Part shown: piece by piece, positions 25,921 to 33,745 of the stretch | Numbering within the stretch: position 1 is the first letter of the stretch | How the letters are laid out: each line of letters starts with the position of its first letter | Origin: Mucilaginibacter gotjawali | GTDB taxonomy: Bacteria > Bacteroidota > Bacteroidia > Sphingobacteriales > Sphingobacteriaceae | Assembly (NCBI RefSeq): GCF_002355435.1 | Contig: NZ_AP017313.1 | Location: 6,014,001-6,078,000, forward strand | Direction of reading: 5' to 3' | DNA: 64,000 nucleotides | Notes under the pieces: generated by a model | Seen by the model: the letters and a program-made list of their open reading frames with translations, nothing else | What the model was told of the DNA's origin: nothing | Databases searched by the model: none | Translations under genes and position numbers: made by a program

Positions 25921-27786
25921 GTGAGTACATATATCTCTGCCGAAAATTTAGGCCACTCTTTTCATGACCATTGGCTTTTCAGGAATGTATCCATCGGGAT
26001 CAACCGCGGGCGCCGCGTTGCGCTGGTTGGCATTAATGGCGCCGGAAAATCAACCTTACTAAAACTGCTTGCGGGCAGCTTAAAACCTACCGAAGGAAAA
26101 GTGGCGCAAATGCGCGACCTTAACCTTGGCTACCTTGAGCAAGACCCCGGCTTTAAAGACGCCATTACCATCAGCGATTATATTTTCCATGCGGATGATA
26201 TCCAGCAACAGTTAATCCGCAAATACGAGGAATTACTGGAAAATCACCCTGACAATTCAAGGGCAATTGAAGAGGTAATGGAAGAGATGGGCAATATTGA
26301 TGCCTGGGAATATGAGTACAAAATAAAAACAATATTAGGCCGGCTGGATATTCATCACCTCAACCAAAAAATCACAACGCTGTCCGGTGGCCAAAAAAAG
26401 CGCCTGGCATTGGCCAAGCTGCTGATTGAGGATCCTGATATTTATATTTTGGATGAACCTACCAACCATTTGGATATTGATACCATTGAGTGGCTGGAAA
26501 AATTATTGACCGACGGCTCAAAAACCATATTGATGGTTACGCACGACAGGTATTTCCTGGATAATGTATGTAATGAAATATTAGAAATAGATAAAGGCAA
26601 GATCATCCCTTATGTAGGGAACTACGGCTATTATTTAGAGAAAAAGGCCGAACGCGAAAGCGCTGACGAAGCCGCATTTCAGAAAAACTCAAATTTATTG
26701 CGAAAAGAACTGGAATGGATGCGCCGCCAGCCCCAGGCGCGGGGAACCAAATCCAAAGCACGGATCGATGCTTTTTATGAACTGGAAGATAAAACCAAAA
26801 ACGGCGGCGCCAAGCAAAAGGTGGAGTTAACCGTTAAAACGGCACGCCAGGGGAATAAAATTATGGAGATGAATCATCTTTATAAAGCATTCAACGGACA
26901 TACTTATATCAATAACTTCAGTTACATATTTAAAAAAGGCGACAGGATAGGCCTTGCCGGAAAGAACGGCAGCGGTAAATCAACCTTATTAAACCTTATC
27001 ACAGGTGGTTTACTTCCTGATAAAGGTATTATTGACAAGGGTGAAACTACGGTCATTGGTTATTTTCATCAATCGGGCATTGTTTTTAAAGAGGATGAGC
27101 GGGTTATTGATATTGTAAAAAATGTAGCGGAATTTATTACTATGGCTGATGGAAAGCTGATTTCCGCCTCTGCCCTGCTCACCCTATTCCTTTTCCCGCC
27201 GGCAAAACAATATGGATTTATTTCCAAGCTAAGCGGTGGCGAAAAGAAAAGGCTGCAATTAATGAGCATCCTGATGAAGAACCCTAATTTTTTAATCCTG
27301 GATGAGCCAACAAACGACCTGGATATTGACACGCTGAATGTACTGGAAGAGTTTTTAACCAATTATACCGGTGTATTAATGATTGTTTCGCACGACAGGT
27401 ATTTACTGGACAAGCTAACCGACCAGCTTTTCATTATGGAACCCAACGGCCATGTGAAGATCTACAATGGCAATTATTCATCGTACAGGCTGGAACTGGA
27501 AGAAAACAAACAGCAAAGTAAAAAAAATAGTGTTATTGAAGCACCCGCAGCCCCTCAACCAAAAAAAAGTAAATTGAGTTTTAAAGAAACCAAAGAGCTT
27601 GAAACAATTGAAAGCGAAATAACTGCTATTGAAAAACAACTGCATGAAAAGAATGAAGAACTAAATGTGGCAGGCATTGATACGAATAAGCTTAATGATA
27701 TATTAAAGCAAATTGCTGCGTTAAATAGTAAACTGGATGAAAAAAGCATGCGCTGGATTGAATTAACCGAATTAAAAGAAGCCTGA
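25921..27786 (+). CDS. ABC-F family ATPase (Uup/EttA-like ribosome-associated protein)
   Basis: A 621-aa twin-ATPase soluble protein without membrane segments. First domain: Walker A GINGAGKST, signature LSGGQKKR, Walker B ILDEPTNHLD. Second domain: GKNGSGKST, LSGGEKKR, LDEPTNDLD. The linker carries the basic helix ELEWMRRQPQARGTKSKARI, and the C-terminal coiled coil (ETIESEITAIEKQLHEKNEEL) is of the Uup type. Such proteins act on stalled ribosomes. It starts with GTG and ends in ATGA overlap with the next gene. Confidence 0.94.
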   Translation: MSTYISAENLGHSFHDHWLFRNVSIGINRGRRVALVGINGAGKSTLLKLLAGSLKPTEGKVAQMRDLNLGYLEQDPGFKDAITISDYIFHADDIQQQLIRKYEELLENHPDNSRAIEEVMEEMGNIDAWEYEYKIKTILGRLDIHHLNQKITTLSGGQKKRLALAKLLIEDPDIYILDEPTNHLDIDTIEWLEKLLTDGSKTILMVTHDRYFLDNVCNEILEIDKGKIIPYVGNYGYYLEKKAERESADEAAFQKNSNLLRKELEWMRRQPQARGTKSKARIDAFYELEDKTKNGGAKQKVELTVKTARQGNKIMEMNHLYKAFNGHTYINNFSYIFKKGDRIGLAGKNGSGKSTLLNLITGGLLPDKGIIDKGETTVIGYFHQSGIVFKEDERVIDIVKNVAEFITMADGKLISASALLTLFLFPPAKQYGFISKLSGGEKKRLQLMSILMKNPNFLILDEPTNDLDIDTLNVLEEFLTNYTGVLMIVSHDRYLLDKLTDQLFIMEPNGHVKIYNGNYSSYRLELEENKQQSKKNSVIEAPAAPQPKKSKLSFKETKELETIESEITAIEKQLHEKNEELNVAGIDTNKLNDILKQIAALNSKLDEKSMRWIELTELKEA

Positions 27787-28040
27787 TGAAAACATCTGAT
27801 GTACTGGCATCCATAGGTGTAGTAATATTACTGGTAGCTTTTTTATTAAATCTTTATAAAAAACTACCCGCACAAAGCAGCACCTATAAACTAATGAACC
27901 TTATTGGTGCCGGGATTTGTTGTTTTTCGTCATATATGATCAGCTTTTATCCTTTTGTAGTATTGGAAGGCGTTTGGGCATTTGTAGCGTTATTATCATT
28001 ATTTAATGTTCCACGTGGAACATCGCCGATAAATAAATAA
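27786..28040 (+). CDS. Small membrane protein, CBU_0592-like
   Basis: An 84-aa protein with three hydrophobic segments: DVLASIGVVILLVAFLLNLY, LMNLIGAGICCFSSYMISF and FVVLEGVWAFVALLSLF, a pattern I associate with the CBU_0592 membrane domain. It overlaps the end of the ABC-F gene (ATGA). Its last residues (NVPRGTS) are encoded by a parS-like palindrome at 28007-28022, so the coding end and the DNA site share sequence. Confidence 0.78.
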   Translation: MKTSDVLASIGVVILLVAFLLNLYKKLPAQSSTYKLMNLIGAGICCFSSYMISFYPFVVLEGVWAFVALLSLFNVPRGTSPINK

Positions 28041-28287
28041 TTTTGTGTTGGCAGATTGTCGAATAATATATAGGGGTACAAAATTTTGTACCCCTATTAC
28101 AAAACAAATAATGTTCCACGTGGAACATGGATAATAATAATTTCATACCGTAGGGGTACAAAATTTTCTGCCCCTACAAAAACAAATAATGTTCCACGTG
28201 GAACATGGGTGGTAATAAAATAATACAGGTAGGGGCAGAAAATTTTCTGCCCCTACGACGGAAATATTAAATATTCCACGTGGAACA
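28007..28287. promoter_or_regulatory. Array of four parS-like ParB-binding sites
   Basis: The 16-base palindrome TGTTCCACGTGGAACA occurs at 28007-28022, 28112-28127 and 28190-28205, and once with one change (TATTCCACGTGGAACA) at 28272-28287. It fits the bacterial parS consensus TGTTnCACGTGnAACA. Sites are 105, 78 and 82 bases apart and alternate with long palindromes. In many bacteria parS sites and mnmG lie close to the replication origin, so this is probably the origin-proximal ParB loading centre. No parA or parB gene is in the window. Confidence 0.85.
28070..28256. repeat. Three long palindromes interleaved with the parS sites
   Basis: P1 (28070-28097) and P3 (28229-28256) are perfect 28-base palindromes: half-sites TAGGGGTACAAAA and GTAGGGGCAGAAAA with their complements. 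P2 (28150-28177) joins the left half of P1 to the right half of P3, so its symmetry is broken at two base pairs. Each sits between successive parS sites. They could form cruciforms, or RNA hairpins in an mnmG leader. Confidence 0.85.
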
Positions 28288-28324
28288 TAAAGAATGTGCC
28301 ATAGGTACATAATACAGGTAAAAC

Positions 28325-30187
28325 ATGTTTAAAAAATATAATGTAATTGTAGTAGGTGCCGGTCATGCCGGCTGTGAGGCGGCGGCGGCAGCGGCTAACC
28401 TGGGTTCCTCTGTGCTTTTAATCACCATGAACATGGGTGTTATAGCACAAATGAGCTGCAACCCGGCCATGGGCGGCGTAGCTAAAGGACAAATAGTAAG
28501 AGAAATTGACGCACTGGGAGGTTATTCAGGTATTATTACAGATAAAACATCTTTACAATTCAGGATGCTAAACTGCTCAAAAGGTCCTGCCATGTGGAGC
28601 CCCAGGGCGCAAAGCGACAGGATGCGTTTTGCCGAAGAGTGGCGCCTGGCGTTGGAGCGTACACCTAACGTAGATTTTTGGCAGGATACTGTAACATCGC
28701 TATTGGTAAAGAACAATACAATTGCCGGGGTAAAGACATCCCTGGGTATAGAAATAGCATCGGATGCAGTTGTTTTAACTAACGGTACTTTCTTAAATGG
28801 CGTTATCCATATCGGCGAAAAACGCTTTGGCGGCGGTCGCACCGGCGAAAAAGCTGCTACCGGTTTAACCGAACAATTAGTAGAACTCGGATTTGATTCG
28901 GGCAGGATGAAAACCGGCACCCCGCCACGTGTGGATGGCAGGAGCCTCAACTATACCTTAATGGAAGAACAATGGGGCGATGAAGAGCGCGGCCGTTTCT
29001 CCTACACCGACGTGGAATTAGCCAAAGACCAGCGCTGCTGCTGGATAACCTACACCAATAATAAGGTACACGAAACCTTAAAAGAAGGTTTTGAAAGGTC
29101 CCCAATGTTTACGGGGCGCATCAAAGGATTAGGGCCAAGGTATTGCCCGTCTATTGAAGATAAGATCAACCGCTTTGCCGAAAGGGAGCGGCACCAGATC
29201 TTTGTAGAACCTGAAGGATGGAACACGGTTGAAATATATGTCAATGGTTTTTCTACCTCATTGCCTGAAGATATTCAATATAAAGCCCTGATCCAAATAC
29301 CGGGTTTTGAAAATGCAAAAATGTTCAGGCCCGGATACGCCATTGAATATGACTATTTTCCCCCTACCCAACTCGGGCTAACACTGGAAACCAAACTAAT
29401 CAGCAACCTCTATTTTGCCGGGCAGATCAATGGAACAACCGGATATGAAGAAGCCGCATCCCAGGGATTTATCGCCGGTATAAACGCCCATCAGAAAATT
29501 AATGATAAACATGAACTGATCATGAAACGTTCTGAATCCTATATCGGGGTGCTGATTGATGACCTGGTAACCAAAGGAACGGAGGAGCCCTACCGCATGT
29601 TTACCTCGAGGGCTGAACACCGTTTACTTTTGCGCCAGGACAATGCCGATATCCGGTTAAGCCCTATGGGACATGAGTTAGGTTTAATCAGCGACGAGCA
29701 CCTTGAAAAAGTAAACAACAAAATAAAAAACTCGGATGATATTGTTGCTTACACCAAATCAAAAGCGATAGACCCGGCAAGTGTCAACAACTTACTGGAA
29801 GAAATGGGAACGAGTGCACTTAGCCAAAACACCAAATTGTTTAATTTATTAAGCCGCCCGCAAATTGGTTTTAACGACCTGAGAAAAGCTGACGACACTT
29901 TAAATAATTTATTGCTGGCTTATGATAAAGAAACTATTGAACAGGCTGAAATAAAAATCAAATATGAGAGTTATTTTGAGAAGGAATTAGACATTGTTGA
30001 ACGGATGAGGAAAATGGAAGACAAAGAAATAAATCCTGAATTTAATTATCATCAACTGAATTCACTATCAAAAGAAGCACGGGAAAAATTAATGAAGATA
30101 AAACCGCGCACACTGGGCCAGGCATCCCGGATTTCGGGCGTAACGCCGTCTGATATTTCGGTTTTAATGGTTCATATCTCCAGGTAG
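28325..30187 (+). CDS. mnmG: tRNA uridine-5-carboxymethylaminomethyl(34) synthesis enzyme MnmG (GidA)
   Basis: A 620-aa FAD protein that, with MnmE, modifies the wobble uridine of several tRNAs. The FAD fold is NVIVVGAGHAGCEAAAAAANLG, followed by the family blocks MSCNPAMGGVAKGQIVREIDALGG, FRMLNCSKGPAMWSPRAQSDR, GRMKTGTPPRVDGRS, FAGQINGTTGYEEAASQG and the C-terminal MnmE-interacting helical domain (LGQASRISGVTPSDISVLMVHI). Full length. The upstream leader carries the parS/palindrome array. Confidence 0.97.
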   Translation: MFKKYNVIVVGAGHAGCEAAAAAANLGSSVLLITMNMGVIAQMSCNPAMGGVAKGQIVREIDALGGYSGIITDKTSLQFRMLNCSKGPAMWSPRAQSDRMRFAEEWRLALERTPNVDFWQDTVTSLLVKNNTIAGVKTSLGIEIASDAVVLTNGTFLNGVIHIGEKRFGGGRTGEKAATGLTEQLVELGFDSGRMKTGTPPRVDGRSLNYTLMEEQWGDEERGRFSYTDVELAKDQRCCWITYTNNKVHETLKEGFERSPMFTGRIKGLGPRYCPSIEDKINRFAERERHQIFVEPEGWNTVEIYVNGFSTSLPEDIQYKALIQIPGFENAKMFRPGYAIEYDYFPPTQLGLTLETKLISNLYFAGQINGTTGYEEAASQGFIAGINAHQKINDKHELIMKRSESYIGVLIDDLVTKGTEEPYRMFTSRAEHRLLLRQDNADIRLSPMGHELGLISDEHLEKVNNKIKNSDDIVAYTKSKAIDPASVNNLLEEMGTSALSQNTKLFNLLSRPQIGFNDLRKADDTLNNLLLAYDKETIEQAEIKIKYESYFEKELDIVERMRKMEDKEINPEFNYHQLNSLSKEAREKLMKIKPRTLGQASRISGVTPSDISVLMVHISR

Positions 30188-30304
30188 GCTTATAATTAAT
30201 TGATATACAAACGATTATAAAATTATTTGCTTAAATTAATTATTTTTAATTTTTAATATCAGGCATCGTCAAAAGATAAAAATCGCCTGAATCGCTTAAA
30301 AACT

Positions 30305-31939
30305 ATGTTAAACAAAAAATGCTCATTTTTGGCCCTTATTTTACCCGGTTTTTTGATGCTGATGGGCTGTGCAAACCGGCAAGCGATTACCGGAGGACCC
30401 AGGGACCATGATCCGCCGAAATTGCTCAAGGCAACACCGCCAAACATGACCCGTAATTTTAAGGCCAATACTATTCAGCTGGATTTTGATGAGTATTTTA
30501 AATTAACGAATAGTTATACCGAAATTACGATGAGCCCTGCCCAGACAAAAATACCGGAGTATAAGACGAGCAAAAAAAGTTTGATCATTAAACTGAAAGA
30601 TACGCTCGAAAAAAATACTACCTATGTGATCAATTTCGGAAAAGCCATCGCTGATGTAAATGAAAGTAACGTGATGAAAAATTTCACCTACGTTTTTTCA
30701 ACCGGTCCGCATATCGATTCGTTAAGTATGTCGGGAAGGGTGATCAATACAACCACCGGCGAAAGGGAGAAAGAAGCAACAGTGATGCTTTTTACTTTAA
30801 AACAGGATTCCTTACTTTTTGGAAAGAAGAAGCCCACCATATTTACCACCACGGATACCAGCGGTAATTTCTCGCTCAATAACCTGCATGACGGAAAATA
30901 TAAACTTTATGCCCTTAAGGAAATCACCGGCGGAAATAAAATATACGATAATGACAAAGAGCTGATAGCCTTCAGTAAAAATATAATCAACCTTCAGCGC
31001 GATACGTCAAATATCGAATTGAAGCTTTTTAAGGAAAATCCTGAAAAATTTAAATTGGTTGAAAAACGTTTTGACCAGGATGGTAAACTATTTTTTTCCT
31101 TTAATAAGAGTTTGGATAATCCATCTGTAAGAATAACTTATCCGCCGGATTTTGATAAATACAAAATTGCAGAAATAAGCAAGACGAATGATACCGCTAC
31201 TATCTATATGCGCAATATGGATTTCGATTCGTTAAGGGTTACTTTTTTAGATAATAACAAACCGTTGGATACAATCGCTATGAGAAAAGGAAGAAAAGAA
31301 TCCTTTATCAGGATCCTTACTTTTCAATATAACCTGAGCGACTTAAAACTAAAACCACGTACACCGCTTATCGCCACGGCAAGTTACCCTATAGAATCAT
31401 TTGACCCGGCACTGATCACTTTAAAGGAAGACTCCAACGAGGTAAGTAACTTTACTATTGTAAGAGATACGGCTAACACCAGGAAATTTACTGTAGACTA
31501 CCGGTGGAAACAAAATGCCAACTATACCTTAGTTTATAATGCAGGCGCCTTTACGGATATTTACGCCGAAAAAAACAAAGGCACGATTAAACATTTTTCA
31601 CTTAATAAACCTGAAAATTACAGCTTGCTTACTTTAAAAGTAACCGTACCGGACAGCGGAAAATACTATATTGTACAGTTAATGGATGATAGAAATCATA
31701 TCTTAAGAAAAGACGTGATCCATAAATCGGGACCAATAGTTTATAAAGATTATATAACCGGTAAATATAATATCAGTGTAGTATATGACGATAATAAAAA
31801 CGGTAAGTGGGATAGTGGCAATATCCATTTAAGGCTGCAACCGGAAAATATTTGGGTTGACCCTGTAGTATTAACGCTAAGGCCAAACTGGGAGCAGGAA
31901 ACTGAAGTTATTATACCTAAGGAACCCGCTACTCCTTAA
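30305..31939 (+). CDS. Lipoprotein with N-terminal bacterial Ig-like (Big_5/SbsA-type) domain
   Basis: A 544-aa surface or periplasmic lipoprotein. Lipobox LMGC (Cys22) and then the Bacteroidota signature AITGGPRDHDPPKLLKATPPNMT. The first domain (about 35-135) is Big_5/Ig-like: QLDFDEYFKLTN, LIIKLKDTLEKNTTYVINFGKAIADVNE, TYVFSTGPHID. A carboxypeptidase-regulatory-like segment follows (SGRVINTTTGEREKEATVMLFTL...DTSGNFSLNNLHDGKYKLYALKE) and the C-terminus ends with beta-rich repeats. Common in gliding or marine Bacteroidota; its function is unknown. The end overlaps the tail of the converging carbonic anhydrase gene. Confidence 0.82.
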   Translation: MLNKKCSFLALILPGFLMLMGCANRQAITGGPRDHDPPKLLKATPPNMTRNFKANTIQLDFDEYFKLTNSYTEITMSPAQTKIPEYKTSKKSLIIKLKDTLEKNTTYVINFGKAIADVNESNVMKNFTYVFSTGPHIDSLSMSGRVINTTTGEREKEATVMLFTLKQDSLLFGKKKPTIFTTTDTSGNFSLNNLHDGKYKLYALKEITGGNKIYDNDKELIAFSKNIINLQRDTSNIELKLFKENPEKFKLVEKRFDQDGKLFFSFNKSLDNPSVRITYPPDFDKYKIAEISKTNDTATIYMRNMDFDSLRVTFLDNNKPLDTIAMRKGRKESFIRILTFQYNLSDLKLKPRTPLIATASYPIESFDPALITLKEDSNEVSNFTIVRDTANTRKFTVDYRWKQNANYTLVYNAGAFTDIYAEKNKGTIKHFSLNKPENYSLLTLKVTVPDSGKYYIVQLMDDRNHILRKDVIHKSGPIVYKDYITGKYNISVVYDDNKNGKWDSGNIHLRLQPENIWVDPVVLTLRPNWEQETEVIIPKEPATP

Positions 31940-32441
31940 ACCAGCCTGAATACATAACATAATTATCTGGTAACTTTTTAAGCATCTCCTTTTGCTGATC
32001 AGTTATCGGTTTTATTTTTTTTGCGGGGATACCGGCATAAAGAAAGCCTGATTCGCATATCGTTTTTTCGAGCACGATGGCGCCCGCAGCTATGATCACA
32101 TACTCCTCAACAATAACATGATCCATAACGATAGCGCCCATCCCTATCAATACATGATCATGTACGGTACAACCATGTACCAGCGCATTGTGGCCTATTG
32201 AAACACAGTTACCAATGTTGGTTGGCGCATACATATAGGTACAATGTATAACGGCGCCATCCTGGATATTAGTTTTGTTACCTATTTTGATGTAATGCAC
32301 ATCCCCCCTGATCACTGCGTTAAACCATACCGAACAATTATCGCCCATTACTACATCGCCAACAATTGTAGCATTGGGAGCAATAAAGCAGTCGTTTCCC
32401 CAGGATGGGCTGATATTTTTAACAGGTAGTATAACAGGCAT
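31929..32441 (-). CDS. Gamma-carbonic anhydrase-like hexapeptide-repeat protein
   Basis: A 170-aa left-handed beta-helix protein. Hexapeptide repeats include CFIAPNATIVGDVVMGDNCSVWFNAVIRGD, and the zinc-binding His are in VHYIKIG, GAVIHCTY and IGHNALVHGC as in gamma-carbonic anhydrases. The C-terminus AGIPAKKIKPITDQQKEMLKK is the usual amphipathic helix. Many members (YrdA-like) have unproven carbonic anhydrase activity. Its 3' end overlaps the convergent Ig-like lipoprotein gene by 11 bases. Confidence 0.92.
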   Translation of the reverse strand: MPVILPVKNISPSWGNDCFIAPNATIVGDVVMGDNCSVWFNAVIRGDVHYIKIGNKTNIQDGAVIHCTYMYAPTNIGNCVSIGHNALVHGCTVHDHVLIGMGAIVMDHVIVEEYVIIAAGAIVLEKTICESGFLYAGIPAKKIKPITDQQKEMLKKLPDNYVMYSGWFKE

Positions 32442-32443
32442 AT

Positions 32444-32824
32444 TTAAATCAGATGAGGATTTATTATTTCAAGTCCTTCAATCTTTTCAAAGTCTGAAGT
32501 GTTTCTTGTTATTAAAACTAAATCATTATGTAGAGCGGTAGCCGCGATTATTGCGTCCGGAAGTTTAATTTTATACCTTTTTCTAAGTTCAACAGTTATT
32601 GAAGCAATTTCAATACCTACATCGTAAACGGTTGCAACGTCACAAAAACTTTTTAGTTTTTGTGACTCCTCTCCGCTAGTATTACTATTAGCAAACACTT
32701 CAATAAAAGTTATGACAGAAATTAAAGGCTCAATAGAAAAAAGTAAATATCTACCGCCGTCCGGAAGTGCTTTGTTAAAAAAATCTATAATAGCATTGGA
32801 ATCTATCAAATATCTCTTTCCCAC
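32444..32824 (-). CDS. vapC: PIN-domain ribonuclease toxin, VapC-like
   Basis: A 126-aa PIN domain: LIDSNAIIDFF holds the first catalytic Asp, VITFIEVFAN the Glu, LPDAIIAATALHNDLVLITRNTSDFEKI the C-terminal Asp cluster. VapC-like toxins cut tRNA or rRNA. The antitoxin gene precedes it with a 19-base overlap, the standard VapBC layout. The module sits next to tRNA-Gly(CCC). Confidence 0.92.
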   Translation of the reverse strand: MGKRYLIDSNAIIDFFNKALPDGGRYLLFSIEPLISVITFIEVFANSNTSGEESQKLKSFCDVATVYDVGIEIASITVELRKRYKIKLPDAIIAATALHNDLVLITRNTSDFEKIEGLEIINPHLI

Positions 32825-33039
32825 TCGTCGCGGCTTTTATTAACTTTTTCGTGAAGTTCGTTTGCAGTTTTATCGGATAGTATTCCCCAAAAATCAGCCA
32901 TTGTTTTTTTAGGGGAAGCAGGGTTTATTTCATCAATCAAAAACACATTAACTTCTACCTTCTTTCCGACGTAATCAGCAGGAACGTCTAATTGGATATG
33001 GGTATCATCCGGAATAACAATTGTTCGCACCATACTCAA
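32806..33039 (-). CDS. VapB-like antitoxin
   Basis: A 77-aa protein whose first half (RTIVIPDDTHIQLDVPADYVGKKVEVNVFL) is a beta-rich dimerisation/DNA-binding-like region and whose second half (MADFWGILSDKTANELHEKVNKSRDEWERDI) is a helical toxin-binding tail. It overlaps vapC, which identifies its role. The exact family (DUF2281-like or AbrB-like) is not certain. Confidence 0.8.
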   Translation of the reverse strand: MSMVRTIVIPDDTHIQLDVPADYVGKKVEVNVFLIDEINPASPKKTMADFWGILSDKTANELHEKVNKSRDEWERDI

Positions 33040-33093
33040 ATTTACGTTATATTTCCTAATAAGTTAAATACTTTTTACATTAGCAAAAAATAA

Positions 33094-33166
33094 GCGGAAA
33101 TAGCTCAGCTGGTAGAGCATCAGTTTCCCAAACTGAAGGCCGCGGGTTCGAATCCCGTTTTCCGCT
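33094..33166 (+). tRNA. tRNA-Gly (anticodon CCC)
   Basis: A 73-nt cloverleaf. Acceptor GCGGAAA/TTTCCGC with discriminator T, D arm GCTC-AGCTGGTA-GAGC, anticodon arm TCAGT-TTCCCAA-ACTGA giving CCC, and T arm GCGGG-TTCGAAT-CCCGT. CCA is not encoded. Confidence 0.95.
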
Positions 33167-33171
33167 CTTTT

Positions 33172-33738
33172 TTATTTTTCTTCATTGCTTTTTTCAACAA
33201 CAATTTTTAATGATTCTTGCCCTGCATGAGGATATTCGTTTATATTCTTTAGCGCAAAATCCAACTCTTCCCGTGTGCAGCTACTAAATCTTTTATAATA
33301 AAACTCAGCCATTTTTTTATATTCTTCATTTGCTTCTTTATCTGACTTTCCAAAAACATTCTTGTAAAATTTTATAGAAAACCCATAATCAATAATAGAG
33401 TAAATAACCAACATTAATAAGAACAAAGGATTTATCCCTGGCGAAGAAAAATAAAATATACCAACATTATAAATGGCACTTTTTCCAAAAGAGATATTTT
33501 CAACTGTAAATGATATTATATTAAACGCAGCCAGCATCAAGAGGCAAATCAAAAATACTTTGGCTCTTTTTCCATCTTTAATTCTTAATAAGGTAGTTAT
33601 AAATAAACAGATAAACCCAAGGTATAAATTTACCGTTAAAATATATCCGTCAGAAAAATGCCGAAATATTGAAATTACCAGAAAAATAAATAATATTAAC
33701 AAAACAAAGATGTCTTTATATTTTGCCTTTTTATTCAT
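33172..33738 (-). CDS. Hypothetical membrane protein (188 aa)
   Basis: Four hydrophobic segments: FVLLILFIFLVISIF (about 11-25), LYLGFICLFITTLL (about 38-51), VFLICLLMLAAFNIISF (about 61-77) and LFLLMLVIYSIIDYGF (about 104-119). They are followed by a soluble, charged C-terminus (ANEEYKKMAEFYYKRFSSCTREELDFALKNINEYPHAGQESLKIV). I do not recognise a family. It is AT-richer by eye than its neighbours and lies between tRNA-Gly and nadB, which may mean acquired DNA. Confidence 0.7.
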   Translation of the reverse strand: MNKKAKYKDIFVLLILFIFLVISIFRHFSDGYILTVNLYLGFICLFITTLLRIKDGKRAKVFLICLLMLAAFNIISFTVENISFGKSAIYNVGIFYFSSPGINPLFLLMLVIYSIIDYGFSIKFYKNVFGKSDKEANEEYKKMAEFYYKRFSSCTREELDFALKNINEYPHAGQESLKIVVEKSNEEK

Positions 33739-33745
33739 ATTTATA

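Noticed and set aside
28007..28287. CRISPR array as explanation for the spaced repeats upstream of mnmG
   Set aside because: The repeats are perfect palindromes with unequal, mutually similar spacers, and there are no cas genes.
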